NCBI RefSeq assembly: GCF_051014445.1
Contig: NW_027488365.1
Coordinates: 8,742,001-8,806,000, forward strand
Source of the DNA: Colletes latitarsis
Taxonomy: Eukaryota > Arthropoda > Insecta > Hymenoptera > Colletidae
Reading direction: 5' to 3'
Length of the DNA stretch: 64,000 nucleotides
In this document: in pieces, positions 22,059 to 33,950 of the stretch
Numbering within the stretch: position 1 is the first letter of the stretch
How the letters are laid out: the number at the start of each line of letters is the position of its first letter
Program-made: the position numbers and the translations under genes
Notes under the pieces: model-generated
The model's database searches: none
What the model was told of the DNA's origin: nothing
The model's input: only the letters and a program-made list of their open reading frames with translations

Positions 22059-24870
22059 TGAGTGTGGTACCACATTACTACGTGATCCAAACCAGAAAAA
22101 ACCCAGGATCAGTTCAACAAGTATGTGGAAAACGCGAAAGTGTGAGCCTGATGAGGGCGAATCCCAAACCTATCCCAGACCTAACTTGCGTTATCCTCTA
22201 AAATATTGATCGAAACCAGTTTTAATTGACTGTTTCAGCGTGGTACCACATTACTACGTGATACAATCCAGAAACAGCACAGGATCTAGTCATGAAGTAT
22301 GAGAAATATGCGAAAGTATGAGCCTGATGAGGGCAAATCCTAGACCTAACCCAAACCTAACATGCGTTCTCCTCTAAAATATTGATCCAAACCAGGTTTA
22401 ATGGACTGCTTCAGTGTGGTACCACCTCTCTACGCGATCCAAAGCAGAAATAACCCTCGATCAGGCCAACATGTATGTTAAAACTGCGAAAGTATGACCC
22501 TGATGAGGGCAAACCCCAGGCCTAACCTAGACCTGACATACGTTGTCCTCTAAAATATTGATGGAAACCAGGTATAATTTACAGTTTCAGTGATGTACTT
22601 CATTACTACGTGATGCAATCCAGAAAAAGCCCAGGATCTAGCCATCAAGTATGAGAAATATGCGAAAGAATGAGCCTGATGAGGGCAAATCCTAGACCTA
22701 ACCCAGACCTAACATGCGTTATCCTCTAAAATATTTATCAATACCAGGTTTAATTGATTGTTTCAGTGTGGTCCCACTTTACTACGTGATCCAAACCAGA
22801 AAAAACACAGGATCTGTTCAACAAGTATGTGAAAAACGCGAAAGTATGAGCCTGATGAGGACAAATCCCAGACCTATCCCAGACCAAACTTGCGTTATCC
22901 TCTAAAATATTGATCGAAACCAGGTTTAATCGACTGTTTCAGTGTGGTACCACATTGCTACGTGATCCAAACCAGAAAAAACCCAGGATCAGTTCAACAA
23001 GTATGTGAAAAACGCGAAAGTATGAGCCTGATGAGGGCGAATCCCAGACCTATCCCAGACCAAACTTGCGTTATCCTCTAAAATATTGATCGAAACCAGT
23101 TTTAATTGACTGTTTCAGCGTGGTACCACATTACTACGTGATCCAAACCAGTAAAAACCCAGGATCCGTTCAACAAGTATGTGAAGAATGCGAAAGTATG
23201 AGTCTGATGAGTGAAAAACCCCGGCCTAACCTAGACCTAACATGCGTTATCCTCAAAAATATTGATCGAAACCTGGTTTAATCGACTGTTTCAGTGTGGT
23301 ACCACATTACTATGTGATCCAAACCAGAAAATAACCCAGGATCTGTTCAACGAGTATGTGAAGTGTGCGAAAGTATGAGTCTGATGAGGGCAAATCCCAG
23401 ACCTATCCCAGACCTAAAATGCGTTATCCTCTAAAATATTTATCAGTACCAGGTTTAATAGATTGTTTCAGTGTGATCCCACATTACTACGTGATCCAAG
23501 CCAGAAAAAACCCGGGATCCGTTCAAAAAGTATGTGAAGAATGCGAAAGTATGAGTCTGATGAGTGAAAATCCCAGACCTAACCTAGACCTAACATGCGT
23601 TAGCCTCTAAAATATTTATCATGACCAGGTTTAATTGATTGTTTCAGTGTGGTCCCACATTACTACGTGATCCAAACCAGAAGAAACCCAGGATCTGTTC
23701 AACAAGTATGTGAAAGACGCGAAAGTATGAGCCCGATGAGAGCAAATCCCAGACCTCTCCCAGACCTAACTTGCGTTGTCCTCTAAGATATTGATGGAAA
23801 CCAGGTTTAATTGACTGTTTCAGTGTTGTACTTCATTACTACGTGATGCAATCCAGAAATAGCCCAGGATCTAGCCATCAAGTATGAGAAATATGCGAAA
23901 GAATGAGCCTGATGAGAGCAAATCCCAGACCTAACCTAGACATAACATGAATTATTCTCTAAAATATTGATCAAAACCAGGTTTAATTGACAGTTTCAGT
24001 GTGGTACCACATTACTACGTGATCCAATCCAGAAATAGCCCAGGATCCAGCCATGAAGTATGAGAAATATGCGAAAGTATGAGCCTGATGGGGGCAAATC
24101 CTAGTCCTAACCCAGACCTAACATGCGTTATCCTCTAAAATATTTATCAAGACCAGGTTTAATTGAATGTTTCAGTGTGGTACCACATTACTACGTGAAC
24201 CAAACCATAAAAAACCCTGTATCTGTTTAACAAGTATGTGAAGAATGCGAAAGTATGTGTCTGATGAGTGAAAATCCCAGGCCTAACCTAGACCTAACAT
24301 GCGTTATCCTCAAAAATATTGATCGAAACCTGGTTTAATCGACTGTTTCAGTATGGTACCACAGTACTACGTGACCCAAACCAGAAAAAAACCCAGGATC
24401 TGTTCAACAAGTATGTGAAAAACGCGAAAGTATGAGTCTGACGAGGGCAAATCCTAGACCTAACCCAGACCTATCATGCGTTATCCTCTAAAATATTTAT
24501 CATGACCAGGTTTAATTGATTGTTTCAGTGTGGTCCCACATTACTACGTGATCCAAACCAGAAAAATCCCAGGATCCGTTCAAAAAGTATGTGAAGAATG
24601 CGAACGTATGAGTCTGATGAGTGAAAATCCCCGGCCTAACCTAGACCTAACATGCGTTATCCTCAAAACTATTGGTCGAAACCAGGTTTAATCGACTGTT
24701 TCAGTGTGGTACCACACTACTACGTGACCCAAACCGGAAAAAACCCAGGATCTGTTCAACAAGTATGTGAAAAACGCGAAAGTATGAGCCTGATGAGGGC
24801 AAATCCCAGACCTATCCCAGACCTAACTTGCGTTGACCTCTAAGATATTGATGGAAACCAGGTTTAATTG
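22058..24870 (+). repeat. Continuation of the duplicated A-domain block
   Basis: About 22,058-22,704 matches 17,481-18,127 (shift 4,577 bp). From 22,714 the partner is 18,489 (shift 4,225 bp). After one extra monomer at about 22,914-23,090 the partner is 18,9xx to about 19,890 (shift 4,401 bp). Each change of offset is one or two whole monomers. Sequence after about 24,300 has no single long partner; it carries type-1, type-3 and the unusual TTATCCTCAAAACTATTGGTCG unit at 24,655. Confidence 0.75.
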
Positions 24871-26640
24871 ATTGTTTCAGTGTGGTACCACTTTACTACG
24901 TGATCCAAAGCAGAAAAAACCCTCGATCAGGTCAACATGTATGTTAAAACTGCGGAAGTATGACCCTGATGAGGGCAAATCCCAGGCCTAACCTGGACCT
25001 AACATGCGTTGTCCTCTAAAATATTGATGGAAACCAGGTTTAATTGACTGTTTCAGTGTTGTACTTCATTACTACGTGATGCAATCCAGAAAAAGTCCAG
25101 GATCTAGCCATCAAGTATGAGAAATATGCGAAAGAATGAGCCTGATGAGGGCAAATCCTAGACCTAACCCAGACCTAACATGCGTTATCCTCTAAAATAT
25201 TTATCAATACCAGGTTTAATTGATTGTTTCAGTGTGGTCCCACTTTACTACGTGATCCAAACCAGAAAAAACCCAGGATCTGTTCAACAAGTATGTGAAA
25301 AACGCGAAAGTATGAGCCTGATGAGGACAAATCCCAGACCTATCCCAGACCAAACTTGCGTTATCCTCTAAAATATTGATCGAAACCAGGTTTAATCGAC
25401 TGTTCCAGTGTGGTACCACATTGCTACGTGATCCAAACCAGAAAAAACCCAGGATCAGTTCAACAAGTATGTGAAAAACGCGAAAGTATGAGCCTGATGA
25501 GGGCGAATCCCTGACCTATCCCAGACCAAACTTGCGTTATCCTCTAAAATATTGATCGAAACCAGTTTTAATTGACTGTTTCAGCGTGGTACCACATTAC
25601 TACGTGATCCAAACCAGTAAAAACCCAGGATCCGTTCAAAAAGTATGTGAAGAATGCGAAAGTATGAGTCTGATGAGTGAAAAACCCCGGCCTAACCTAG
25701 ACCTAACATGCGTTATCCTCAAAAATATTGATCGAAACCTGGTTTAATCGACTGTTTCAGTGTGGTACCACATTACTATGTGATCCAAACCAGAAAATAA
25801 CCCAGGATCTGTTCAACGAGTATGTGAAGTGTGCGAAAGTATGAGTCTGATGAGGGCAAATCTCAGACCTATCCCAGACCTAAAATGCGTTATCCTCTAA
25901 AATATTTATCAATACCAGGTTTAATTGATTGTTTCAGTGTGATCCCACATTACTACGTGATCCAAGCCAGAAAAAACCCAGGATCCGTTCAAAAAGTATG
26001 TGCAAAACGCGAAAGTATGAGCCCGATGAGAGCAAATCCCAGACCTCTCCCAGAGCTAACTTGCATTGTCCTCCAAGATATTGATGGAAACCAGGTTTAA
26101 TTGACTGTTTCAGTGTTGTACTTCATTACTACGTGATGCAATCCAGAAAAAGCCCAGGATCTAGCCATCAAGTATGAGAGATATGCGAAAGAATGAGCCT
26201 GATGAGAGCAAATCCCAGACCTAACCTAGACCTAACATGAATTATTCTCTAAAATATTTGTCATGACCAGGTTTAATTGATTGTTTCAGTGTGGTCGCAC
26301 ATTACTACGTGATCCAAACCAGAAAAAACCCAGGATCTGTTCAACAAGTATGTGAAAAACGGGAAAGTATGAGCCTGATGAGGGCAAATCCCAGACCTAT
26401 CCCAGACCAAACTTGCGTTATCCTCTAAAATATTGATCGAAACCAGGTTTAATCGACTGTTTCAGTGTGGTACCACATTGCTACGTGATCCAAACCAGAA
26501 AAAACCCCGGATCAGCTCAACAAGTATGTGAAAAACGCGAAAGTATGAGCCTGATGAGGGCGAATCCCAGACCTATCCCAGACCTAACTTGCGTTATCCT
26601 CTAAAATATTGATCGAAACCAGTTTTAATTGACTGTTTCA
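24871..26640 (+). repeat. A-domain duplicated block R, copy 1
   Basis: Matches about 28,040-29,460. The shift is 3,170 bp at the left (type-4/type-2 pair at 24,880-25,150), 2,642 bp in the middle, and 2,818 bp at the right (TTGACTGTTTCAGTGTTG at 26,101 and 28,919). The steps are three monomers and one monomer. Part of it (about 25,106-25,986) also matches 22,640-23,520 at +2,466 bp. Near 25,995-26,012 a fused monomer joins a CCGTTCAAAAAG left half to an AAAACGCG right half, marking a one-monomer deletion. Confidence 0.78.
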
Positions 26641-28039
26641 GCGTGGTACCACATCACTACGTGATACAATCCAGAAACAGCCCAGGATCTAGTCATGAAG
26701 TATGAGAAATATGCGAAAGTATGAGCCTGATGAGGGCAAATCCTAGACCTAACCCAGACCTAACATGCGTTATCCTCTAAAATATTTATCATGACCAGGT
26801 TTAATTGATTGTTTCAGTGTGGTCCCACATTACTACGTGATCCAAACCAGAAAAAACCCAGGATCCGTTCAACAAGTATGTGAAGAATGCGAAAGTATGA
26901 GTCTGATGAGTGAAAATCCCCGGCCTAACCTAGACCTAACATGCGTTATCCTCAAAACTATTGATCGAAACCAGGTTTAATCGACTGTTTCAGTGTGGTA
27001 CCACACTACTACGTGACCCAAACCGGAAAAAACCCAGGATCTGTTCAACAAGTATGTGAAAAACGCGAAAGTATGAGCCTGATGAGGGCAAATCCCAGAC
27101 CTATCCCAGACCTAACTTGCGTTGTCCTCTAAGATATTGATGGAAACCAGGTTTAATTGACTGTTTCAGTGTTGTACTTCATTACTACGTGAACCAAACC
27201 AGAAAAAACCCAGGATCCGTTCAACAAGTATGTGAAGAATGCGAAAGTATGAGTCTGATGCGTGAAAATCCCAGACCTAACCTAGACCTAACATGCGTTG
27301 TCCTCTAAAATATTGATCCAAACCAGGTTTAATGGACTGTTTCAGCGTGGTACCACATTACTACGTGATCCAAACCAGTAAAAACCCAGGATCCGTTCAA
27401 CAAGTATGTGAGGAATGCGAAAGTATGAGTCTGATGAGGGCAAATCCCAGACCTATCCCAGACCTAACTTGCGTTGTCCTCTAAGATATTGATGGAAACC
27501 AGGTTTAATTGACTGTTTCAGTGTTGTACTTCATTACCACGTGATGCAATCCAGAAACAGCCCAGGATCTAGCCATGAAGTATGAGAAATATGCGAAAGT
27601 ATGAGCCTGATGAGGGCAAATCCTAGACCTAACCCAGACCTAACATGCGTTGTCCTCAAATATATTGATCGAAACCAGGTTTAATCGACTGTTTGAGTGT
27701 GGTACCACACTACTACGTGACCCAAACCGGAAAAAACCCAGGATCTGTTCAACGAGTGTGTGAAAAACGCGAAAGTATGAGCCTGATGAGGGCAAATCCC
27801 AGACCTATCCCAGACCTAACATGAATTATTCTCTAAAATATTGATCGAAACCTGGTTTAATCGACTGTTTCAGTGTGGTACCACATTACTATGTGATCCA
27901 AACCAGAAAATAACCCAGGATCTGTTCAACGAGTATGTGAAGTGTGCGAAAGTATGAGTCTGATGAGTAAAAATCCCAGGCCTAACCTAGACCTAACATG
28001 CGTTATCCTCTAAAATATTGCTCCAAACCTGGTTTAATG
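26641..28039 (+). repeat. Mixed A-family segment with a block-P fragment
   Basis: Eight monomers. About 27,120-27,480 (type-2 start, then GTGAACCAAACC with GATGCGTGAAAATCCC, then GCGTGGTACCAC with CCAGTAAAAACCC) repeats a group seen at 10,747, 14,962, 16,556 and 21,136. The remainder is type-1 and type-3 monomers. One unit near 27,650 reads GTTGTCCTCAAATATATTG. No foreign sequence is present. Confidence 0.72.
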
Positions 28040-29460
28040 GACTGTTTCAGTGTGGTACCACTTTACTACGTGATCCAAAGCAGAAAAAACCCTCGATCAG
28101 GTCAACATGTATGTTAAAACTGCGGAAGTATGACCCTGATGAGGGCAAATCCCAGGCCTAACCTAGACCTAACATGCGTTGTCCTCTAAAATATTGATGG
28201 AAACCAGGTTTAATTGACTGTTTCAGTGTTGTACTTCATTACTACGTGATGCAATCCAGAAAAAGCCCAGGATCTAGCCATCAAGTATGAGAAATATGCG
28301 AAAGAATGAGCCTGATGAGGGCAAATTCTAGACCTATCCCAGACCAAACTTGCGTTATCCTCAAAATTATTGATCGAAACCTGGTTTAATCGACTGTTTC
28401 AGTGTGGTACCACATTACTATGTGATCCAAACCAGAAAATAACCCAGGATCTGTTCAACGAGTATGTGAAGTGTGCGAAAGTATGAGTCTAATGAGGGCA
28501 AATCCCAGACCTATCCCAGACCTAAAATGCGTTATCCTCTAAAATATTTATCAATACCAGGATTAATTGATTGTTTCAGTGTGATCCCACATTACTACGT
28601 GATCCAAGCCAGAAAAATCCCAGGATCCGTTCAAAAAGTATGTGAAGAATGCGAAAGTATGAGTCTGATGAGTGAAAATCCCAGACCTAACCTAGACCTA
28701 ACATGCGTTATCCTCTAAAATATTTATCATGACCAGGTTTAATTGGTTGTTTCAGTGTGGTCCCACATTACTACGTGATCCAAACCAGAAGAAACCCAGG
28801 ATCTGTTCAACAAGTATGTGAAAAACGCGAAAGTATGAGCCCGATGAGAGCAAATCCCAGACCTCCCCCATACCTAACTTGCGTTGTCCTCAAAGATATT
28901 GATGGAAACCAGGTTTAATTGACTGTTTCAGTGTTGTACTTCATTACTACGTGATGCAATCCAGAAAAAGCCCAGGATCTAGCCATCAAGTATGAGAGAT
29001 ATGCGAAAGAATGAGCCTGATGAGAGCAAATCCCAGACCTAACCTAGACCTAACATGAATTATTCTCTAAAATATTTATCATGACCAGGTTTAATTGATT
29101 GTTTCAGTGTGGTCCCACATTACTACGTGATCCAAACCAGAAAAAACCCAGGATCTGTTCAACAAGTATGTGAAAAACGCGAAAGTATGAGCCTGATGAG
29201 GGCAAATCCCAGACCTATCCCAGACCAAACTTGCGTTATCCTCTAAAATATTGATCGAAACCAGGTTTAATCGACTGTTTCAGTGTGGTACCACATTGCT
29301 ACGTGATCCAAACCAGAAAAAACCCAGGATCAGTTCAACAAGTATGTGAAAAACGCGAAAGTATGAGCCAGATGAGGGCGAATCCCAGACCTATCCCAGA
29401 CCTAACTTGCGTTATCCTCTAAAATATTGATCGAAACCAGTTTTAATTGACTGTTTCAGT
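28040..29460 (+). repeat. A-domain duplicated block R, copy 2
   Basis: The partner of 24,871-26,640, lacking three monomers after 28,325. There GCAAATTCTAGACC runs directly into CTATCCCAGACC and TCCTCAAAATTATTG. It retains the full type-1 monomer at 28,527-28,702 that is fused away in copy 1. Alignment ends at GTGTGGCCCCACATT (29,458), where copy 1 reads GCGTGGTACCACATC. Confidence 0.78.
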
Positions 29461-30344
29461 GTGGCCCCACATTACTACGTGATCCAAACCAGAAAAAACC
29501 CAGAATCCGTTCAAAAAGTATGTGAGGAATGCGAAAGTATGAGTCTGATGAGAGCAAATCCCAGACCTAACCTAGACCTAACATGAATTATTCTCTAAAA
29601 TATTTATCATGACCAGGTTTAATTGATTGTTTCAGTGTGGTACCACACTACTACGTGATCCAAACCAGAAAAAACCCAGGATCTGTTCAACAAGTATGTG
29701 AAAAACGCGAAAGTATGAGCCTGATGAGGGCAAATCCCAGACCTATCCCAGACCTAACATGCGTTATCCTCTAAAATATTTATCAAGACCAGGTTTAATT
29801 GAATGTTTCAGTGTGGTACCACATTACTACGTGATCCAAACCAGTAAAAACGCAGGATCCGTTCAACAAGTATATGAAGATTGCGAAAGTATGAGTCTGA
29901 TGAGTGAAAATCCCCGGCCTAACCTAGACCTAACATGCGTTATCCTGAAAAATATTGTTCGAAACCAGGTTTAATCGACTGTTTCAGTGTGGTACCACAC
30001 TACTACGTGACCCAAACCTGAAAAAACCCAGGATCTAGCCATCAAGTATGAGAAATATGCGAATGTATGAGCCTGATGGGGGCGAATCCCAGACCTAACC
30101 CAGACCTAACTTGCGTTATCCTCTAAAATATTGATCGAAACCAGTTTTAATTGACTGTTTCAGTGTGGCCCCACATTACTACGTGATCCAAACCAGAAAA
30201 AACCCAGAATCCGTTCAAAAAGTATGTGAGGAATGCGAAAGTATGAGTCTGATGAGAGCAAATCCCAGACCTAACCTAGACCTAACATGAATTATTCTCT
30301 AAAATATTTATCATGACCAGGTTTAATTGATTGTTTCAGTGTGG
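29401..30344 (+). repeat. 4-monomer spaced pair (704 bp)
   Basis: A roughly 240-bp segment at 29,401-29,640 recurs at 30,105-30,344, exactly 704 bp apart. Its markers are CCAGTTTTAATTGAC, GTGGCCCCACATT, CCCAGAATCCGTTC and ATGAATTATTC. The spacer between them holds type-1 and type-3 monomers. GTGGCCCCAC is an unusual dyad variant in which only the outer arms remain. Confidence 0.8.
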
Positions 30345-30814
30345 TCCCATATTACTACGTGATCCAAACGAGAAAAAACCCAGGATCCGTTCAACAAGTA
30401 TGTGAAGAATGCGAAAGTATGAGCCTCATGAGGGCAAATCCAATACCTAACCCAAACCTAACATGCGTTATCCTCTAAAATATTTATCAAGACCAGGTTT
30501 AATTGAATGTCTCAGTGTGGTACCACATTACTACCTGAACCAAACCAGAAAAAACCCTGTATCTGTTCAACAAGTATGTGAAGAATGCTAAAGTATGAGT
30601 CTGATGAGTGAAAATCCCAGGGCTAACCTAGACCTAACATGCGTTATCCTCTAAAATATTGATCCAAACCAGGTTTAATGGACTGTTTCAGTGTGGTACC
30701 ACTTTACTGCGTGATCCAAAGCAGAAAAAACCCTCGATCAGGTCAATATATATGTTAAAACTGCGAAAGTATGACCCTGATGTGGGCAAATCCCAGGCCT
30801 AACCTAGACCTAAC
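30345..30814 (+). repeat. Last pure A-family monomers
   Basis: Type-1 copies with TAAAGTATGAGTC and GGGCTAACC, then a type-4 unit with GGTCAATATATATG, just before the family switch. Several private substitutions (CATTACTACCTGAACC, TTTACTGCGTG) make these units more diverged than those upstream, as is common at the edge of a homogenised domain. Confidence 0.75.
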
Positions 30815-30990
30815 ATGCGTTGTCCTCTAAAATATTGATGGAAACCAGGTTTAATTGACTGTTTCAGTGTTGCACTTCATTACTACGTGATCCAAACTAG
30901 TAAAAACCCAGGATCCGTTCAACAGGTATGTGACGAATGCGAAAGTATGAGTGTGATGGGGGCAAATCCCAGGCCTAACCTAGGCCAAAC
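30815..30990 (+). repeat. Chimeric A/B junction monomer
   Basis: The left part is A-family: ATGCGTTGTCC, ATTGATGG, decayed dyad TGTTGCACTTCA, and CCCAGGATCCGTTC with BamHI at 30,911-30,916. The right part is B-family: GTGACGAATGCG, GATGGGGGCAAATCCC, AGGCCTAACCTAGGCCAAAC. The next monomer at 30,991 starts ATGAGTTATCCTCTACAAT, a B signature. The monomer is exactly 176 bp, so the switch was made in register. Confidence 0.85.
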
Positions 30991-33950
30991 ATGAGTTATC
31001 CTCTACAATATTGATCGAAACCAGGTTTAATCGTCTGTCTCTGTGTGGTACCACATTACTACCTGATCCAACCCAGAAATAACCCAGGATCTGTTGAACA
31101 AGTATGTGATGAATGCGAAAGTATGGGTCTGATGAGGGCAAATTCCAGGCCTAACTTAGACCTAGCATGAGTTATCCTCTAAAACATTGTTCGAGACCAG
31201 GATTAAGCGACAGTTTCAGTGTGGTACCACTTTACTACGTGATCCAAACCAGATATAACCCAGGACCTGTTCAACAAGTATGTGATGAATGCGAAAGTAT
31301 GGGTCTGATGAGGGCAAATCCCAGGCTTAAGCTAGACCTAGCATGAGTTATCCTCTAACATATTGTTCGAGACCAGGATTAGTCGACTGTTTCAGTGTGG
31401 TACCACATTACTGCCTGATCCAAACCAGAAATAACCCAGGATCTGTTGAACAAGTATGTGATGAATGCGAAAGTATGGGTCTGATGAGGGCAAATCCCAG
31501 GCCTAACCTAGACCTAGCATGAGTTATCCTCTAAAACATTGTTCGTGACCAGGTTTAATTTACTGTTTCAGTGTGGTACCACATTACTACCTGATCCAAA
31601 CCAGAAATAACCCAGGATCTGTTGAACAAGTATGTAATGAATGCGAAAGTATGGGTCTGATGGGGGCAAATCCCAGGCCTAACCTAGACCTAGCATGAGT
31701 TATCCTCTAAAACATTGTTCGAGACCAGGATTAAGCGACTGTTTCAGTGTGGTACCACTTTACTACGTGATCCAAACCAGTAAAAACCCAAGAGCTGGCC
31801 AACAAGTATGAGAGATATGCGAAAGTATAAGCCTGATGCGGGCAAATCCTGGACCGAACCCGGACCTAACATGCGTTATCCTCTAAAATATAGATCGAGA
31901 CCAGGTATAATTGACTGATTCAGTGTGGTACTACATCACTATGTGATCCAATCCAGAAAAAGCAACGGATCTTGCTATCAAGTATGAGAAATATGCGAAA
32001 GTATGAGCCTGATGAGGGCAAATCCCACACCTAACCGGGTCCTAACCGGCGTTATCCTCTAAAATGTTGATCGTGACCAGGTTTAATTGACTGTTTCAGT
32101 GTGGTACCACATTACTACCTGATCCAAACCAGAAATAACCCAGGATCTGTTGAACAAGTATGTGATGAATGCGAAAGTATGGGTCTGATGAGGGCAAGTC
32201 CCAGGCCTAACCTAGACCTAGCATGAGTTATCCTCTAAAACATTGTTCGAGACCAGGATTAAGCGACTGTTTCAGTGTGGTACCACTTTACTACGTGATC
32301 CAAACCAGAAGTAACCCAGGACCTGTTCAACAAGTATGTGATGAATGCGAAAGTATGGGTCTGATGGGGGCAAATCCCAGGCCTAACCTAGGCCAAACAT
32401 GAGTTATCCTCTACAATATTGATCGAAACCAGGTTTAATCGTCTGTCTCTGTGTGGTACCACATTACTACCTGATCCAAACCAGAAATAACCCAGGATCT
32501 GTTGAACAAGTATGTGATGATTGCGAAAGTATGGGTCTGATGAGGGCAAATCCCAGGCCTAACTTAGACGTAGCATGAGTTATCCTCTAAAACATTGTTC
32601 GAGACCAGGATTAAGCGACAGTTTCAGTGTGGTACCACTTTACTACGTGATCCAAACCAGAAATAACCCAGGACCTGTTCAACAAGTATGTGATGAATGC
32701 GAAAGTATGGGTCTGATGAGGGCAAATCCCAGGCCTAACCTAGACCTAGCATGAGTTATCCTCTGACATATTGTTCGAGACCAGGATTAGTCGACTGTTT
32801 CAGTGTGGTACCACATTACTACCTGATCCAAACCAGAAATAACCCAGGATCTGTTGAACAAGTATGTGATAAATGCGAAAGTATGGGTCTGATGAGGGCA
32901 AATCCCAGGCCTAACCTAGACCTAGCATGAGTTATCCTCTAAAACATTGTTCGAGACCAGGATTAAGCGACTGTTTCAGTGTGGTACCACTTTACTACGT
33001 GATCCAAGCCAGAAATAACCCAGGACCTGTTCAACAAGTATGTGATGAATGCGAAAGTATGGGTCTGATGGGGGCAAATCCGAGGCCTAACCTAGGCCAA
33101 ACATGAGTTATCCTCTACAATATTGATCGAAACCAGGTTTAATCGTCTGTCTCTGTGTGGTACCACATTACTACCTGATCCAAACCAGAAATAACCCAGG
33201 ATCTGTTGAACAAGTATGTGATGAATGCGAAAGTATGGGCCTGATGAGGGCAAATCCCAGGCCTAACCTAAACCTAGCATGAGTTATCCTCTAAAACATT
33301 GTTCGAGACCAGGAATAAGCGACAGTTTCAGTGTGGTACCACTTTACTACGTGATCCAAACCAGAAATAACCCAGGACCTGTTCAACAAGTATGTGATGA
33401 ATGCGAAAGTATGGGTCTGATGAGGGCAAATCCCAGGCCTAACCTAGACCTAGCATGAATTATCCTCTAAAACATTGTTCGAGACCAGGATTAAGCGACT
33501 GTTTCAGTGTGGTACCACTTTACTACGTGATCCAAACCAGAAATAACCCAGGACCTGTTCAACAAGTATGTGATGAATGCGAAAGTATGGGTCTGATGGG
33601 GGCAAATCCGAGGCCTAACCTAGGCCAAACATGAGTGATCCTCTACAATATTGATCGAAACCAGGTTTAATCGTCTGTCTCTGTGTGGTACCACACTACT
33701 ACCTGATCCAAACCAGAAATAACCCAGGATCTGTTGAACAAGTATGTGATGAATGCGAAAGTATGGGTCTGATGAGGGCAAATCCCAGGCCTAACCTAGA
33801 CCTAGCATGACTTATCCTCTAAAACATTGTTCGAGACAAGGACTAAGCGACACTTTCAGTGTGGTACCACTTTACTACGTGATCCAAACCAGAAATAACC
33901 CAGGACCTGTTCAACAAGTATGTGATGAATGCGAAAGTACGAGCCTGAAG
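30991..33950 (+). repeat. B-family core domain with 3- and 4-monomer periodicity
   Basis: About seventeen monomers marked by ATGAGTTATCCTCTAAAACA, TTGTTCGAGACCAGGATTAAG, CTACCTGATCCAAACCAG, CAGAAATAACCCAGGA, CTGTTGAACAAG and GTATGGGTCTGATG. The landmark CCTAGGCCAAACATGAG recurs with its TAGGCC at 30,981, 32,389, 33,093, 33,621 and 34,853, spacings of 8, 4, 3 and 7 monomers. The 704-bp unit 32,389-33,092 is followed by a 528-bp shortened version (33,093-33,620). The first roughly 0.8 kb recurs at 43,250-44,080 (shift about 12,307 bp). Confidence 0.83.
31780..32160 (+). repeat. Dispersed two-monomer block S, copy 1
   Basis: Unusual units inside the B domain: CAAGAGCTGGCCAACAAG, GTATAAGCCTGATGCGGGC, CTGGACCGAACCC, AATATAGATCGAGACC, GTGTGGTACTACATCACTATG, AGCAACGGATCTTGCTATC. 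The same block occurs twice more at about 53,232-53,530 and 53,760-54,060. It ends in CTAACCG...CCTAACCGGCG, a variant shared with 44,695 and the 45.3-46.4 kb triplet. Confidence 0.78.
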
